A stretch of 38,465 bases of DNA from Nitrospiria bacterium (GTDB taxonomy: Bacteria > Nitrospirota > Nitrospiria > DASWJH01), in assembly GCA_036397255.1 (NCBI GenBank), contig DASWJH010000050.1, positions 1 through 38,465 on the forward strand, read 5' to 3'. Below the pieces are notes generated by a model. It had not been told where the DNA came from. It did no database searches and worked only from the letters and a program-made list of their open reading frames with translations. This document shows, piece after piece, positions 32,187-38,465 of this stretch. The translations under genes and the position numbers were made by a program. How positions within the stretch are numbered: the stretch's first letter is position 1; each line of letters begins with the position of its first letter.

Positions 32187-32249
32187 GCCTAACGCCTACG
32201 CTAACCGGCGCGCGCTCTTTGCGCGTCCGTGTTCAGCGCCTTGTTGGGC
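32187..32249 (-). other. attC site (encodes the end of a protease gene)
   Basis: GCCTAAC ... GTTGGGC, 63 bp, CTAACCGGCGCGC / GCGCGTCCGTGTTCAGC arms. The TGA of the retropepsin-like gene (32233-32235) is inside it, so its last residues are read from attC. Confidence 0.93.
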
Positions 32250-32703
32250 GACGATATCGGCGTTTTTTGCTCCCGCTCAATGCCTCAAGCAGGCTTATGC
32301 CTGCGTAGAATGCCACCCCTGCACCAGCGAGAGTCTTAAATGCCTCCCACACCTCGTTTTGGACCGATAGGACGCCCGTCTTTGTGTTGATCGAGATACC
32401 CATTGGCTTAAGAACGTCCATGCCAATAATTGGTTCCTGGTCATTGTCAGTCATGGCGAATGGGACTCGACCGCCGATATTACCAAGAGATGGAACCCAA
32501 ATTCGACAAACGATTAGCTGTAGAGTCCGCGACTGATTATGGACGCCGACCACGGTGATCTGCCGTTTGGTTTTCCATGCTCCAATGCGTCTGGCAAGGT
32601 TCACCGGAAGGAGGGAAATCTCCGCACCCGTATCGACAAGGCTGCGAACGATTAATCTTGCCCTGGCACCTCCGATCTTCACATCGACGTAGATCGAACT
32701 CAT
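32233..32703 (-). CDS. cassette: retropepsin-like aspartic protease
   Basis: 156 residues from ATG 32703. The active-site block SLVDTGAEISLLP (about 25-37) has the DTGA triad of clan AA. The second signature is EPIIGMDVLKPMGISI (about 99-114), the hydrophobic-Gly-x-Asp block of single-domain, dimeric retropepsin-like enzymes. A C-terminal hydrophobic segment (LAGAGVAFYAGISLLEAL) may anchor it to the membrane, followed by a very basic end (KKRRYRRPTRR). That basic end is largely encoded by the attC. Bacterial clan AA proteases of this size are known but poorly understood. Confidence 0.85.
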   Translation of the reverse strand: MSSIYVDVKIGGARARLIVRSLVDTGAEISLLPVNLARRIGAWKTKRQITVVGVHNQSRTLQLIVCRIWVPSLGNIGGRVPFAMTDNDQEPIIGMDVLKPMGISINTKTGVLSVQNEVWEAFKTLAGAGVAFYAGISLLEALSGSKKRRYRRPTRR

Positions 32704-32718
32704 CACACACCCCGTACC

Positions 32719-32779
32719 GCCCAACCCCGAGCTAACCGGCGCGCGTCCTTTGCACGTCCGTGTTGAGCAAATTGTTAGC
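32719..32779 (-). other. attC site
   Basis: GCCCAAC ... GTTAGCT, 61 bp. Same subgroup as 32187 and 29830 (GCTAACCGGCGCGCG core). Confidence 0.92.
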
Positions 32780-33340
32780 TCATGGGTTCGGCACTTTATC
32801 TATTCTGACGAACCGCACGTCTTCGTTGACACCGATGGCCATGGGTATGAGGCTCACGACTAACCCAACAAAACCGCCTTGTTTGCTCAGCTTTCCATGC
32901 CCCTTCCTATCGAGACCGAGTTCATCTCGCTCGTAGGTGGGACCGACAATGAGATCTCCTGACCTGAAACCAGCAATCCTGAAGCTTTGTTTCAAACGAA
33001 TGCGTCCGGAATGAATCTCAAAGTCCTTCCCTTCAACAAACGTATCCTCTTTTTCGACACCATTGTTACTGCTTGCCCTGACTCCGAGAGTGTTGGGGTT
33101 CAGTAACCTGACCTCGATGGTTGTAATAGCGGCGTGATCTATTCCTACGGTTTTCGGCCAAATCACCTGTGACAGATAAATAGGATATGCTCCCTGTTCA
33201 CGTTCACCAAGATTTTGGTAGACACCTTCTAGTTCTCTGATGGTTTCAATCTTGCCAAAGTCGACATTATTAGTCGGTCCGGTAGTAATACACCCACCGA
33301 GTAACAAGACGAGGCTGAAGAGCAAAATTAATCTTCTCAT
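32780..33340 (-). CDS. cassette: lipoprotein
   Basis: 186 residues from ATG 33340. An in-frame ATG at 33352 is possible, but its ATG is followed by GGAGAATCCG, the ribosome binding site of 33340. The lipobox is LLGGC, followed by ITTGPTNNV. The mature protein is β-rich (YPIYLSQVIW, ITTIEVRLLNPNTLGVRAS, GRIRLKQSFRIAGFRSGDLIVG) and ends with a hydrophobic stretch FVGLVVSLIPMAIGV. No family is recognised. Confidence 0.75.
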   Translation of the reverse strand: MRRLILLFSLVLLLGGCITTGPTNNVDFGKIETIRELEGVYQNLGEREQGAYPIYLSQVIWPKTVGIDHAAITTIEVRLLNPNTLGVRASSNNGVEKEDTFVEGKDFEIHSGRIRLKQSFRIAGFRSGDLIVGPTYERDELGLDRKGHGKLSKQGGFVGLVVSLIPMAIGVNEDVRFVRIDKVPNP

Positions 33341-33353
33341 CGGATTCTCCATG

Positions 33354-33446
33354 AGCTAACGCATGCGTAACCCGCGGCGGGCGAGCGCGAACTCGCGCAC
33401 TGGCCCTGCCCTCCCGCCCGCCGTCGGGTTCACGCAGTAGTTGGGC
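33354..33446 (-). other. attC site
   Basis: AGCTAAC ... GTTGGGC, 93 bp, with long GC-rich arms: AACGCATGCGTAACCCG facing CGGGTTCACGCAG. Confidence 0.9.
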
Positions 33447-33471
33447 AGCGGACGGAGAGGCATGCCCAAAC

Positions 33472-34104
33472 TCAACTACGCTTAGTATCCGTCGCCGTGT
33501 TCCCAGCGCCCGGTGTGAGCCATCGTGCGAGGAGCAACGCGGGACGGACAACGAGTAACCTTGCTGTGTGCCGAGCCACTGGGCTTCGAGAAACGATGGA
33601 GGCAAGCCAAGGTGAAACGCGATCATAACCTCGGGTGAAGAGCAGTCCAGTTTGCGAGCGCTCCAGCTCTCTGCGGAAGCGTCGCAGGAGCGTAAGCTCA
33701 GAAGCGAGTGGATTCTCCAGAACTGCCGTGGCGATGAAGCAGATGGGATGGTAGAGCTCGCCCAGGGTGGAATCGTATGGGTTGCTGCACCTGAACCCCT
33801 TGCATTCCCACCGGGCCGCGGCAAGGCGGCACCGGCTACATGAGATCCCGGGGGATGAGGAGCCGGTGATCGAGATGCCAGTGAACTGCGTGTTGCCGCA
33901 GTTGCGGCAGGGCCGGATGGGAGATAGGCCCGAGCACTTGACGCATTTCTTGACCCATCGGCAGACCTTTCTGGCATCCTTGAAAGTCCTGGATTCCGAC
34001 ACGTCAAAACCGAGGTAGTGCCAGCCGTTGTCGTCCTCCCACGCAAGCCGCTGGACGGAGAAACGGCTCGTGATGTCCGCGTCGCCGAGGTGGGAGTCTT
34101 CCAT
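33472..34104 (-). CDS. cassette: CFI-box protein with zinc-binding Cys pairs
   Basis: 210 residues. The middle has paired Cys motifs (CVKCSG, CRNCG, CSRC and C-x-GFRC), most likely one or two zinc ribbons. The C-terminal module begins HPICFIATAVLENPLASELTLLRRFRRE and goes on to GYDRVSPWLASIV. This is the 'CFI-box' pattern (CFIATAxxxxPxxxExxxLRxFRD), a C-terminal domain of unknown function attached to many different proteins. GC-rich, and unlike the AT-rich hsd genes nearby. A competing 285-codon frame overlaps it and the attC but has no protein-like features. Confidence 0.78.
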   Translation of the reverse strand: MEDSHLGDADITSRFSVQRLAWEDDNGWHYLGFDVSESRTFKDARKVCRWVKKCVKCSGLSPIRPCRNCGNTQFTGISITGSSSPGISCSRCRLAAARWECKGFRCSNPYDSTLGELYHPICFIATAVLENPLASELTLLRRFRRELERSQTGLLFTRGYDRVSPWLASIVSRSPVARHTARLLVVRPALLLARWLTPGAGNTATDTKRS

Positions 34105-34121
34105 GTCGACATCCTCAGGCT

Positions 34122-34178
34122 GCCCAACGCCGGTATCAGCCGCGGCCGTAGGCCGTCGGCTGGATGCCGAAGTTATGC
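34122..34178 (-). other. attC site
   Basis: GCCCAAC ... GTTATGC, 57 bp. CCGGTATCAGCCG faces CGGCTGGATGCCG with one extra base. Confidence 0.93.
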
Positions 34179-34654
34179 GGTGCCCTGGGCTTCCAAGAAC
34201 GCAATGTCGCCCATCTCCTTGTTTCGACGCCCCAGATCTGCGTTGGCCGCAACCCGCTTAATGAACGCTAGATGTCTCCGCGACACGACAGGAATCACGA
34301 CGTGGCCCTGAGGGGCGTGTTCGCGTTCCCCGTAGGCGGCCTCGAACGCGAGGCCCTCCACTGATGTGAGGACGGACATCCGGTATCCGTCGCCCTGAAA
34401 CCTCACCTGTTTCTTCGCCTCGGCAAACATCTCGGCCGAGAAGCCGGGGACGTGGCCGAGCGCCCGCTCAAGCGCACGGACGAACCGCCGGGCGTTGTCG
34501 AGTGTGGAGCTTGCCAGAAGGTCCACATCGATCGTCTGTCGGGTGGCACCGTACCACCGCATCGCGTACCCGCCGATGAGGAGATATGCAACGTCGCCGC
34601 GGTTGAGCGCTTTGAGGATTTCAAGCTCCGCGTCCGGTATACCCAACCCCCTCA
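34173..34654 (-). CDS. cassette: nucleotidyltransferase-fold protein
   Basis: 160 residues from ATG 34654, after AAAGAGAGACC. The fold pattern is LKALNRGDVAYLLIGGYAMRWYGATRQTIDVDLLAS: a GG-Y/A-x helix start followed by the metal-binding DVD in place of the more common DxD/DIDL. AbiEii- and MNT-like nucleotidyltransferases share it and act as antitoxins or toxins that modify RNA or proteins. A C-terminal helical region (RRHLAFIKRVAANADLGRRNKEMGDIAFLE) matches the family. No clear partner gene is adjacent. The TAA stop lies in the attC. Confidence 0.8.
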
Positions 34655-34684
34655 TTGGTCTCTCTTTAGTCGAAGCGCCAATCC

Positions 34685-34756
34685 GTATAACGCCGCGCTT
34701 CGCAGCAAATTTGGAGCACAGCGGAAAATTTGTCCGACAACCGCGCCTTGTTATGC
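34685..34756 (-). other. attC site
   Basis: GTATAAC ... GTTATGC, 72 bp. GCAAATTTGG...GGAAAATTTGTCC in the loop region gives a longer, AT-containing inner stem. Confidence 0.85.
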
Positions 34757-34822
34757 ATTCCGAATTCATATACTAGGTGCGATACTTTCTGCCGCATAGG
34801 TCTCGGCACCCTTTCTAGCATC

Positions 34823-35410
34823 CTATTTATTGGCCTTCTCCCACCATTCTCTCGCCAATTCGTGCGCCTCAGCTATCTGCTGCGAAGTCATCCTAGCTGC
34901 CAGCGCCTCTCGGCGTTTAAAGGCTGACATGCGTGATAGCGAGTCCTTCCCGTTGGAACCGAATGTTGCCACCGCCACGTTGTACCACATGTGCGCCTTC
35001 ACGTAATCCTGCGGCACTCCGTGCCCATTCTCGTACAGCCGCCCCAGGTTGAATTGAGCCATAGCATTTTTCTGCTCTGCAGCCTTATGGAACCATTTCG
35101 CCGCTTTGACATAGTTTTGCGGTGGTCCGTCGCTACCGTCGCGATAGGCGATTCCAAGTGAAAGTTGTGCCTCTGCATCTCCCTGTTCGGCCCTGCATCG
35201 CGTTCTCTCCAACCATTTCGCTTCAAACTCCACCCGTGAGTGCTTATACAGAGCACGAGTCTGAGGATCCCCCTGAACATAGAGTTCAATGACATCCTCC
35301 CCGCAGTCTTGAGACGCACCTTGCGCCTGGGATAGAACAACCCAACTGGTTAGTAGGAAAACTGCGATGGTGGGAACGGCAAGTTTTCTCAACTCCTTCT
35401 CCTCATGCAT
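34823..35410 (-). CDS. cassette: exported Sel1-repeat protein
   Basis: 195 residues from ATG 35410, which lies inside the core of the preceding attC (GTTATGC). A TTG 18 bp later, following GAGGAGAAGGAG, is an alternative start that begins closer to the signal peptide (LAVPTIAVFLLTSWVVLSQAQG). Two or three Sel1 repeats follow: EQGDAEAQLSLGIAYRDG, NYVKAAKWFHKAAEQKNAMA and QFNLGRLYENGHGVPQDY. Such solenoids bind partner proteins. The last 45 residues are helical and charged. Confidence 0.82.
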   Translation of the reverse strand: MHEEKELRKLAVPTIAVFLLTSWVVLSQAQGASQDCGEDVIELYVQGDPQTRALYKHSRVEFEAKWLERTRCRAEQGDAEAQLSLGIAYRDGSDGPPQNYVKAAKWFHKAAEQKNAMAQFNLGRLYENGHGVPQDYVKAHMWYNVAVATFGSNGKDSLSRMSAFKRREALAARMTSQQIAEAHELAREWWEKANK

Positions 35411-35464
35411 AACGACCCGGCTCACGCGCCGGCGTAGCCGGTCGCGTGGAACCGGTTGTTATGT
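35407..35464 (-). other. attC site (supplies a start codon)
   Basis: GCATAAC ... GTTATGT, 58 bp. ACCCGGCTCACGCG faces CGCGTGGAACCGG. On the minus strand the core GTTATGC includes the ATG of the Sel1-repeat gene. Confidence 0.93.
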
Positions 35465-35466
35465 GT

Positions 35467-35805
35467 CTATTCATGGCTGTGCTTCATGGCTTTTACAAAA
35501 TATCCTTTCCATCTACTTGGCCTGCTTTTTTCTGGTAACTCAAAAAGTGCGTAGCCCTTTTTCACGTGGCCCTTTGAAAAATATTTCAAGGGTTTGGCTT
35601 TTCCACTGCTTATTAAACTAGCCACTTCTTTCTCAGGCAACTTAAAAGCCAAGCCTACAGGAGACCATGACGCACAAATGACTTTATTCACGTAAAGAGC
35701 GGCCCCTGTAAAGAGATGTTTTACCTCAATCCGATAATCGACTTCTTTCTCAATATCCAGCCGCAAGACTAGCTCGGACAACTTTTCCAGATATTCCTTC
35801 GCCAT
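35467..35805 (-). CDS. cassette: TfoX N-terminal-domain-like protein
   Basis: 112 residues. The segment VKHLFTGAALYVNKVICASWSPVGLAFKLPEKEVASL, followed by KPLKYFSKGHVKKGYALF, follows the TfoX/Sxy N-terminal domain layout ('f.G.alyv.gk.fa....lylKlpe.....l...G....f......k.y..l'). TfoX regulates natural competence in Proteobacteria; stand-alone N-domains are common and uncharacterised. There is no C-terminal TfoX domain here. The start ATG 35805 lacks a clear ribosome binding site. Confidence 0.72.
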   Translation of the reverse strand: MAKEYLEKLSELVLRLDIEKEVDYRIEVKHLFTGAALYVNKVICASWSPVGLAFKLPEKEVASLISSGKAKPLKYFSKGHVKKGYALFELPEKSRPSRWKGYFVKAMKHSHE

Positions 35806-35816
35806 TTATCTATGAC

Positions 35817-35877
35817 ACATAACGCTTAAGTTAAGCGGCGGCGGCTTTTTGCCGTCCGCTTGAACGATTTGTTAGCC
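35817..35877 (-). other. attC site at the end of the hsd cassette
   Basis: ACATAAC ... GTTAGCC, 61 bp. TTAAGTTAAGCGGCGGCGGC faces GCCGTCCGCTTGAACGA. The TAA stop of hsdS (35872-35874) is in its right core, so hsdS is the last gene of a cassette. Confidence 0.93.
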
Positions 35878-37380
35878 ATTTAAAAAGTCATATTTAGTGT
35901 CAATATCGTGGTCATTTACTATTTGGTCAATTATTTCGTCAATTCTTTCTTTTGTTTTCTTTAGTGATTTATCAATCTCGGTGATTCCTGCATTTTGATT
36001 AAAGACATTGTCATGTTGCACAAAATTATCAATTGTGAGCTTTAATGTGTCTATTGATGTTTGTGAGTTATGATAAAGTTTTGTAATTTCCTTTTGTTTA
36101 TTGTTTGGAAAATTAGGAAACGGAATAATGCTCCAGTATTTCATTGCTAAACTACCACCGTTACCACCGACTGCATACTTGTCAACCAATCCTATGTTAC
36201 GCAAATAGTCAAGGAAGCATTTTACAAAAATTGACAGTTGAATATTGCCTTGTCTATGATGCAATATAATTCCGTGAATGTTGGTGATTGTATTGTAGCA
36301 TTCATCAAAAATAACAATTGAACGACCCTTTTCAAATCCTTCAGCACCAAAAATCAAATCACCTTTTTTTAAAGTTATTAGTTTTCGTCTGTTGCCTAAA
36401 TATTCTGTTTCGTTTACAGTTCCGAACCGCGATAAATGTTTTGGCAACATTAATGTATAAAAGCCATCGTGATATTTATTACTGTAAATGCTATCGCCAA
36501 TGTTTGAGATTTGTAAATTCTGCCCTCTTGATGTCTCAAAATCTAACTCTTCTATGGACGAATAACCATTGGAGTAGTTTCGGATTTTATGTTCTTCGCT
36601 TTTAAAATATGGTGTAAAAACATTGGTATCAATTCGCCCTGCTTTTTTTAATTCTTCTAAGCTTGGGAATTCATACTGAAACTTCTTTGGCTTCTGATTA
36701 TTTTCAAGTTCTGACTTTATTAACTGATGAATCTTAAAATGTTTGCTTCGGAGTTCCTTTTCCTTGTTGATCGCTGCTTGTGTCAATCCTTCAAGATACT
36801 TTATTACATGTTCTTGGTTTTTACTCGGTAAAGGGATTTTGCAATCTAAAAATATTGTCTTTGCGTGCCTGATAGTTGCACTTTTAGGAACCATGAAATC
36901 TAATTGCTCACGAAAACAATCGTGCTTTATAAAAGCGAGTAAATAGTATTTCCTTCTTTTTATAGGAAGTTTAAATAATGCGCCTGAAAGCATCAAGTCA
37001 GGATAATCTTTATCAAGTATTATTATTTCACCAATGTTGCTGTCTTTTGAAATGATCAAATCCCCCTCTTTTAAGTTTTGATTTGAAAAAACTTTTGGAT
37101 TAACAGGGATTATGCTTTCAGCGTTTATGTCAGGAATAAAAGAATGTTGCTGCAATCCTTTTGTTCTGAAAAAATATTTTGGTGAAGCATCAATATAATT
37201 TATAGAGCCAACCTCTGAACCCAAATCGGAATAAGATAATTTGCGGCTTAAAAAATCACGAACATAAATACAATTTGGGTTTTTTATTACTACCCTCTTA
37301 TATTGAGCTGATGAAAGCGAAAATAAATTACTTGAAATTTCTGCTGACGATATTTCTCTTGGAACTGCTGTATATCTCAT
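35872..37380 (-). CDS. hsdS: type I restriction-modification specificity subunit HsdS
   Basis: 502 residues, AT-rich (about one third GC by eye). Two target-recognition halves are visible, each ending in a helical stretch. The first (about 1-230) has KVFSNQNLKEGDLIISKDSNIGEIIIL, then KIPLPSKNQEHVIKYLEGLTQAAINKEKELRS. The second (about 245-490) has RRKLITLKKGDLIFGAEG, then IIPFPNFPNNKQKEITKLYHN and a coiled coil to the end. This fits the bipartite S subunit that sets the DNA target. It follows hsdM by 2 bp. The stop codon lies inside an attC. No hsdR is in the window; it may lie to the right. Confidence 0.87.
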   Translation of the reverse strand: MRYTAVPREISSAEISSNLFSLSSAQYKRVVIKNPNCIYVRDFLSRKLSYSDLGSEVGSINYIDASPKYFFRTKGLQQHSFIPDINAESIIPVNPKVFSNQNLKEGDLIISKDSNIGEIIILDKDYPDLMLSGALFKLPIKRRKYYLLAFIKHDCFREQLDFMVPKSATIRHAKTIFLDCKIPLPSKNQEHVIKYLEGLTQAAINKEKELRSKHFKIHQLIKSELENNQKPKKFQYEFPSLEELKKAGRIDTNVFTPYFKSEEHKIRNYSNGYSSIEELDFETSRGQNLQISNIGDSIYSNKYHDGFYTLMLPKHLSRFGTVNETEYLGNRRKLITLKKGDLIFGAEGFEKGRSIVIFDECYNTITNIHGIILHHRQGNIQLSIFVKCFLDYLRNIGLVDKYAVGGNGGSLAMKYWSIIPFPNFPNNKQKEITKLYHNSQTSIDTLKLTIDNFVQHDNVFNQNAGITEIDKSLKKTKERIDEIIDQIVNDHDIDTKYDFLNG

Positions 37381-37382
37381 AG

Positions 37383-38465
37383 TTACTTCGCCTTAATAAA
37401 TAGGTCTTGCAATGTTTTTTCCTGTGATTTGCACCATTCTCTAAATTCGCAAATTGTAGATGAAAATTCTTCATTCAGAATTGGCTTGCCTTCTCGGTCA
37501 ATCTCTACATCAAAGTTTGTGTAATTAATTTTGTAAAGAGGTTCAAATTTCTTTACTCGTTTAGTAGTCCGTATTTCGTAACCTATTTTTTGAATGTCTT
37601 TAAAAAAGATTTTATAGCCGTTTATTTTTAGCTTCTGCAATTCTTTTGGTATTGGTTTATACCCAACAAGCAGGGTTATATTAACTCCTGTTTCAGCAAA
37701 CACATTTGCTGGCAAATCAAAAATTGCCACTATACGCATATTTTCCATAATCCATTCTCTTGCTTTTTGCCAACGGTCTATTGAGGCAATTGAATTTGAA
37801 AGGACAATCCCCAATCTCCCATTGTCTGCTAAAATGCGATAAGCATTTTCAAGAAATATCAAACCCTTATCCATCCAGTCGCCTGTACGTGCAATATTCC
37901 AGAGTTCATAACACTCTGCTAATTCTTTTTCAGACGGAGTTTTAGGACGCCAAGCTCTATCTTCACCAAAAGGCGGATTAGTTAAAACAACATCAAATTT
38001 TTTTAGTTTTAGATTGTCTTTGCGATTGTCCCAGTTACCATTTTTGTTGTGTTGCGGAACAAGTTCAAGTAAATCACCTTTATGGTCAAACTTGTGAAGA
38101 ATAGAGCCGTGACCTGGCTCGGATTTTAATTTTGCATTGCCATCACCGTTCAATAACATATTCAGTGTTGCCAACATTATCATTTGAGGGTCAATTTCCA
38201 TCCCGAAAATATTATTGTCGTCAAGTTTGCTATCTGAATTTACATACGAAACAGAAAGAAAGTCGGCAATGCCAACAGTCGGGTCAATAACAGTTTCACC
38301 ATTTCTTGGATTTACGATGCTAACCCAGTAGTGTCCCAACGTTGAATGGGTTGCCTGTTCTAACTTATAGAGAAATATTGGTTTTTCTTTTAAAGTGCAA
38401 TTTTTCGATTTGAAATATTTCTGTCCGATAGGCCACACTTCCGTATACCTGCAGAAGGAGATGGC
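37383..38465 (-). CDS. hsdM: type I DNA adenine methyltransferase HsdM, N-terminus beyond the edge
   Basis: An N6-adenine methyltransferase of the HsdM type. The frame is open to the right edge; GTG 38438 is the first start-like codon in the window, but the protein should begin further out. The catalytic motif IV is VVLTNPPFGEDRAW. Supporting blocks are NIFGMEIDPQMIMLATLNMLLNG, LKSEPGHGSI, GLIFLENAYRILADNGRLGIVLSN and IVAIFDLPANVFAETGVNITLLV. Motif I, normally DPxCGTGGFL, reads DPTVGIADFL, so the S-adenosylmethionine-binding loop is unusual and may be damaged. hsdS follows 2 bp later in the same operon. Confidence 0.85.
   Translation of the reverse strand, partial: AISFCRYTEVWPIGQKYFKSKNCTLKEKPIFLYKLEQATHSTLGHYWVSIVNPRNGETVIDPTVGIADFLSVSYVNSDSKLDDNNIFGMEIDPQMIMLATLNMLLNGDGNAKLKSEPGHGSILHKFDHKGDLLELVPQHNKNGNWDNRKDNLKLKKFDVVLTNPPFGEDRAWRPKTPSEKELAECYELWNIARTGDWMDKGLIFLENAYRILADNGRLGIVLSNSIASIDRWQKAREWIMENMRIVAIFDLPANVFAETGVNITLLVGYKPIPKELQKLKINGYKIFFKDIQKIGYEIRTTKRVKKFEPLYKINYTNFDVEIDREGKPILNEEFSSTICEFREWCKSQEKTLQDLFIKAK

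Larger units (their letters stand above)
25719..38465 (-). mobile_element. integron gene-cassette array (continues past right edge)
   Basis: Sixteen or more short genes, all on the minus strand, are separated by palindromic attC-type sites of 57-95 bp that begin RYYYAAC and end GTTRRRY. Stop codons of many genes lie in or within 10 bp of the attC downstream of them, and start codons follow the previous attC closely, which is normal cassette packing. The attC sequences fall into several unlike groups and the genes differ strongly in GC, so cassettes came from many sources. No integrase gene or attI lies in the window. From gene direction it should be to the right; otherwise this is an orphan (CALIN-type) array. 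Confidence 0.93.

Noticed and set aside
33270-34127. 285-codon minus-strand frame overlapping the CFI-box gene and an attC
   Set aside because: Ser/Arg/Pro-rich with no domain; it runs across an attC and into the next cassette gene. The alternative frame has zinc Cys pairs and the CFI-box.
25719-35877. Regularly spaced palindromic elements as a CRISPR array or REP family
   Set aside because: Spacing is 0.4-1.1 kb with genes between, sequences differ, and ends follow attC cores; no short identical repeats.

Overview
The window comes from a Gram-negative bacterium. It carries a lipid A-type acyltransferase (LpxL family), a monofunctional transglycosylase and several lipoproteins. The oxygen-dependent HemF and an alternative-oxidase-like protein point to an aerobic or microaerobic life. 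The lineage cannot be fixed from sequence reading alone; a Nitrospirota/Nitrospinota/Desulfobacterota-like host is a guess.

Positions 1-25,724 are ordinary chromosome of moderate GC. From the left: the tail of an IS4-family transposase; a minus-strand group of hemF, a Lys-rich protein with an EF-Tu-domain-2-like C-terminus, and citrate synthase; polA lacking the proofreading residues; a MinD/FlhG-like ATPase; a DUF1499 membrane protein; an ATC-hydrolase-family protein; an MFS transporter; exported MsrA; a lipoprotein; mtgA; an alternative-oxidase-like protein; a YajD-type HNH protein; an LpxL-like acyltransferase; and an RhlE-like helicase. These are followed by two cspA-type genes flanking a decayed mscS pseudogene, a TPR lipoprotein, an HD-GYP protein, typA/bipA and a zinc-ribbon protein. 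The segment ends with an archaemetzincin, a 32-residue membrane microprotein and an 82-residue protein, all three with overlapping start and stop codons, then a VOC protein.

Positions 25,719-38,465 are an integron gene-cassette array. I find 15 clear attC sites and 2 degenerate ones, in RYYYAAC...GTTRRRY form. They separate small genes that all lie on the minus strand, so any integrase should lie beyond the right edge, if one exists. Cassette products include a PUA-like/Mrr nuclease, two HEPN-like proteins with RN-x3-H motifs, a retropepsin-like aspartic protease, a CFI-box protein, a nucleotidyltransferase-fold protein, a Sel1-repeat protein, a TfoX-N-like protein and many small lipoproteins or membrane proteins. 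The last identifiable element is an AT-rich type I restriction-modification pair (hsdM-hsdS). The hsdS stop codon lies inside an attC, so the pair appears to be part of a very large cassette.

The two observations most worth following are these. First, both cspA genes have a ~130-nt leader with a terminator-like hairpin plus T-run between promoter and start codon, and an enclosing helix that differs in sequence but keeps pairing in the two copies. This looks like a transcription-attenuation switch; typA has a similar hairpin near its 5' end. Second, the cassette array is rich in defence-like genes, includes type I R-M genes, and ends exactly at the stop codon of a chromosomal VOC gene.
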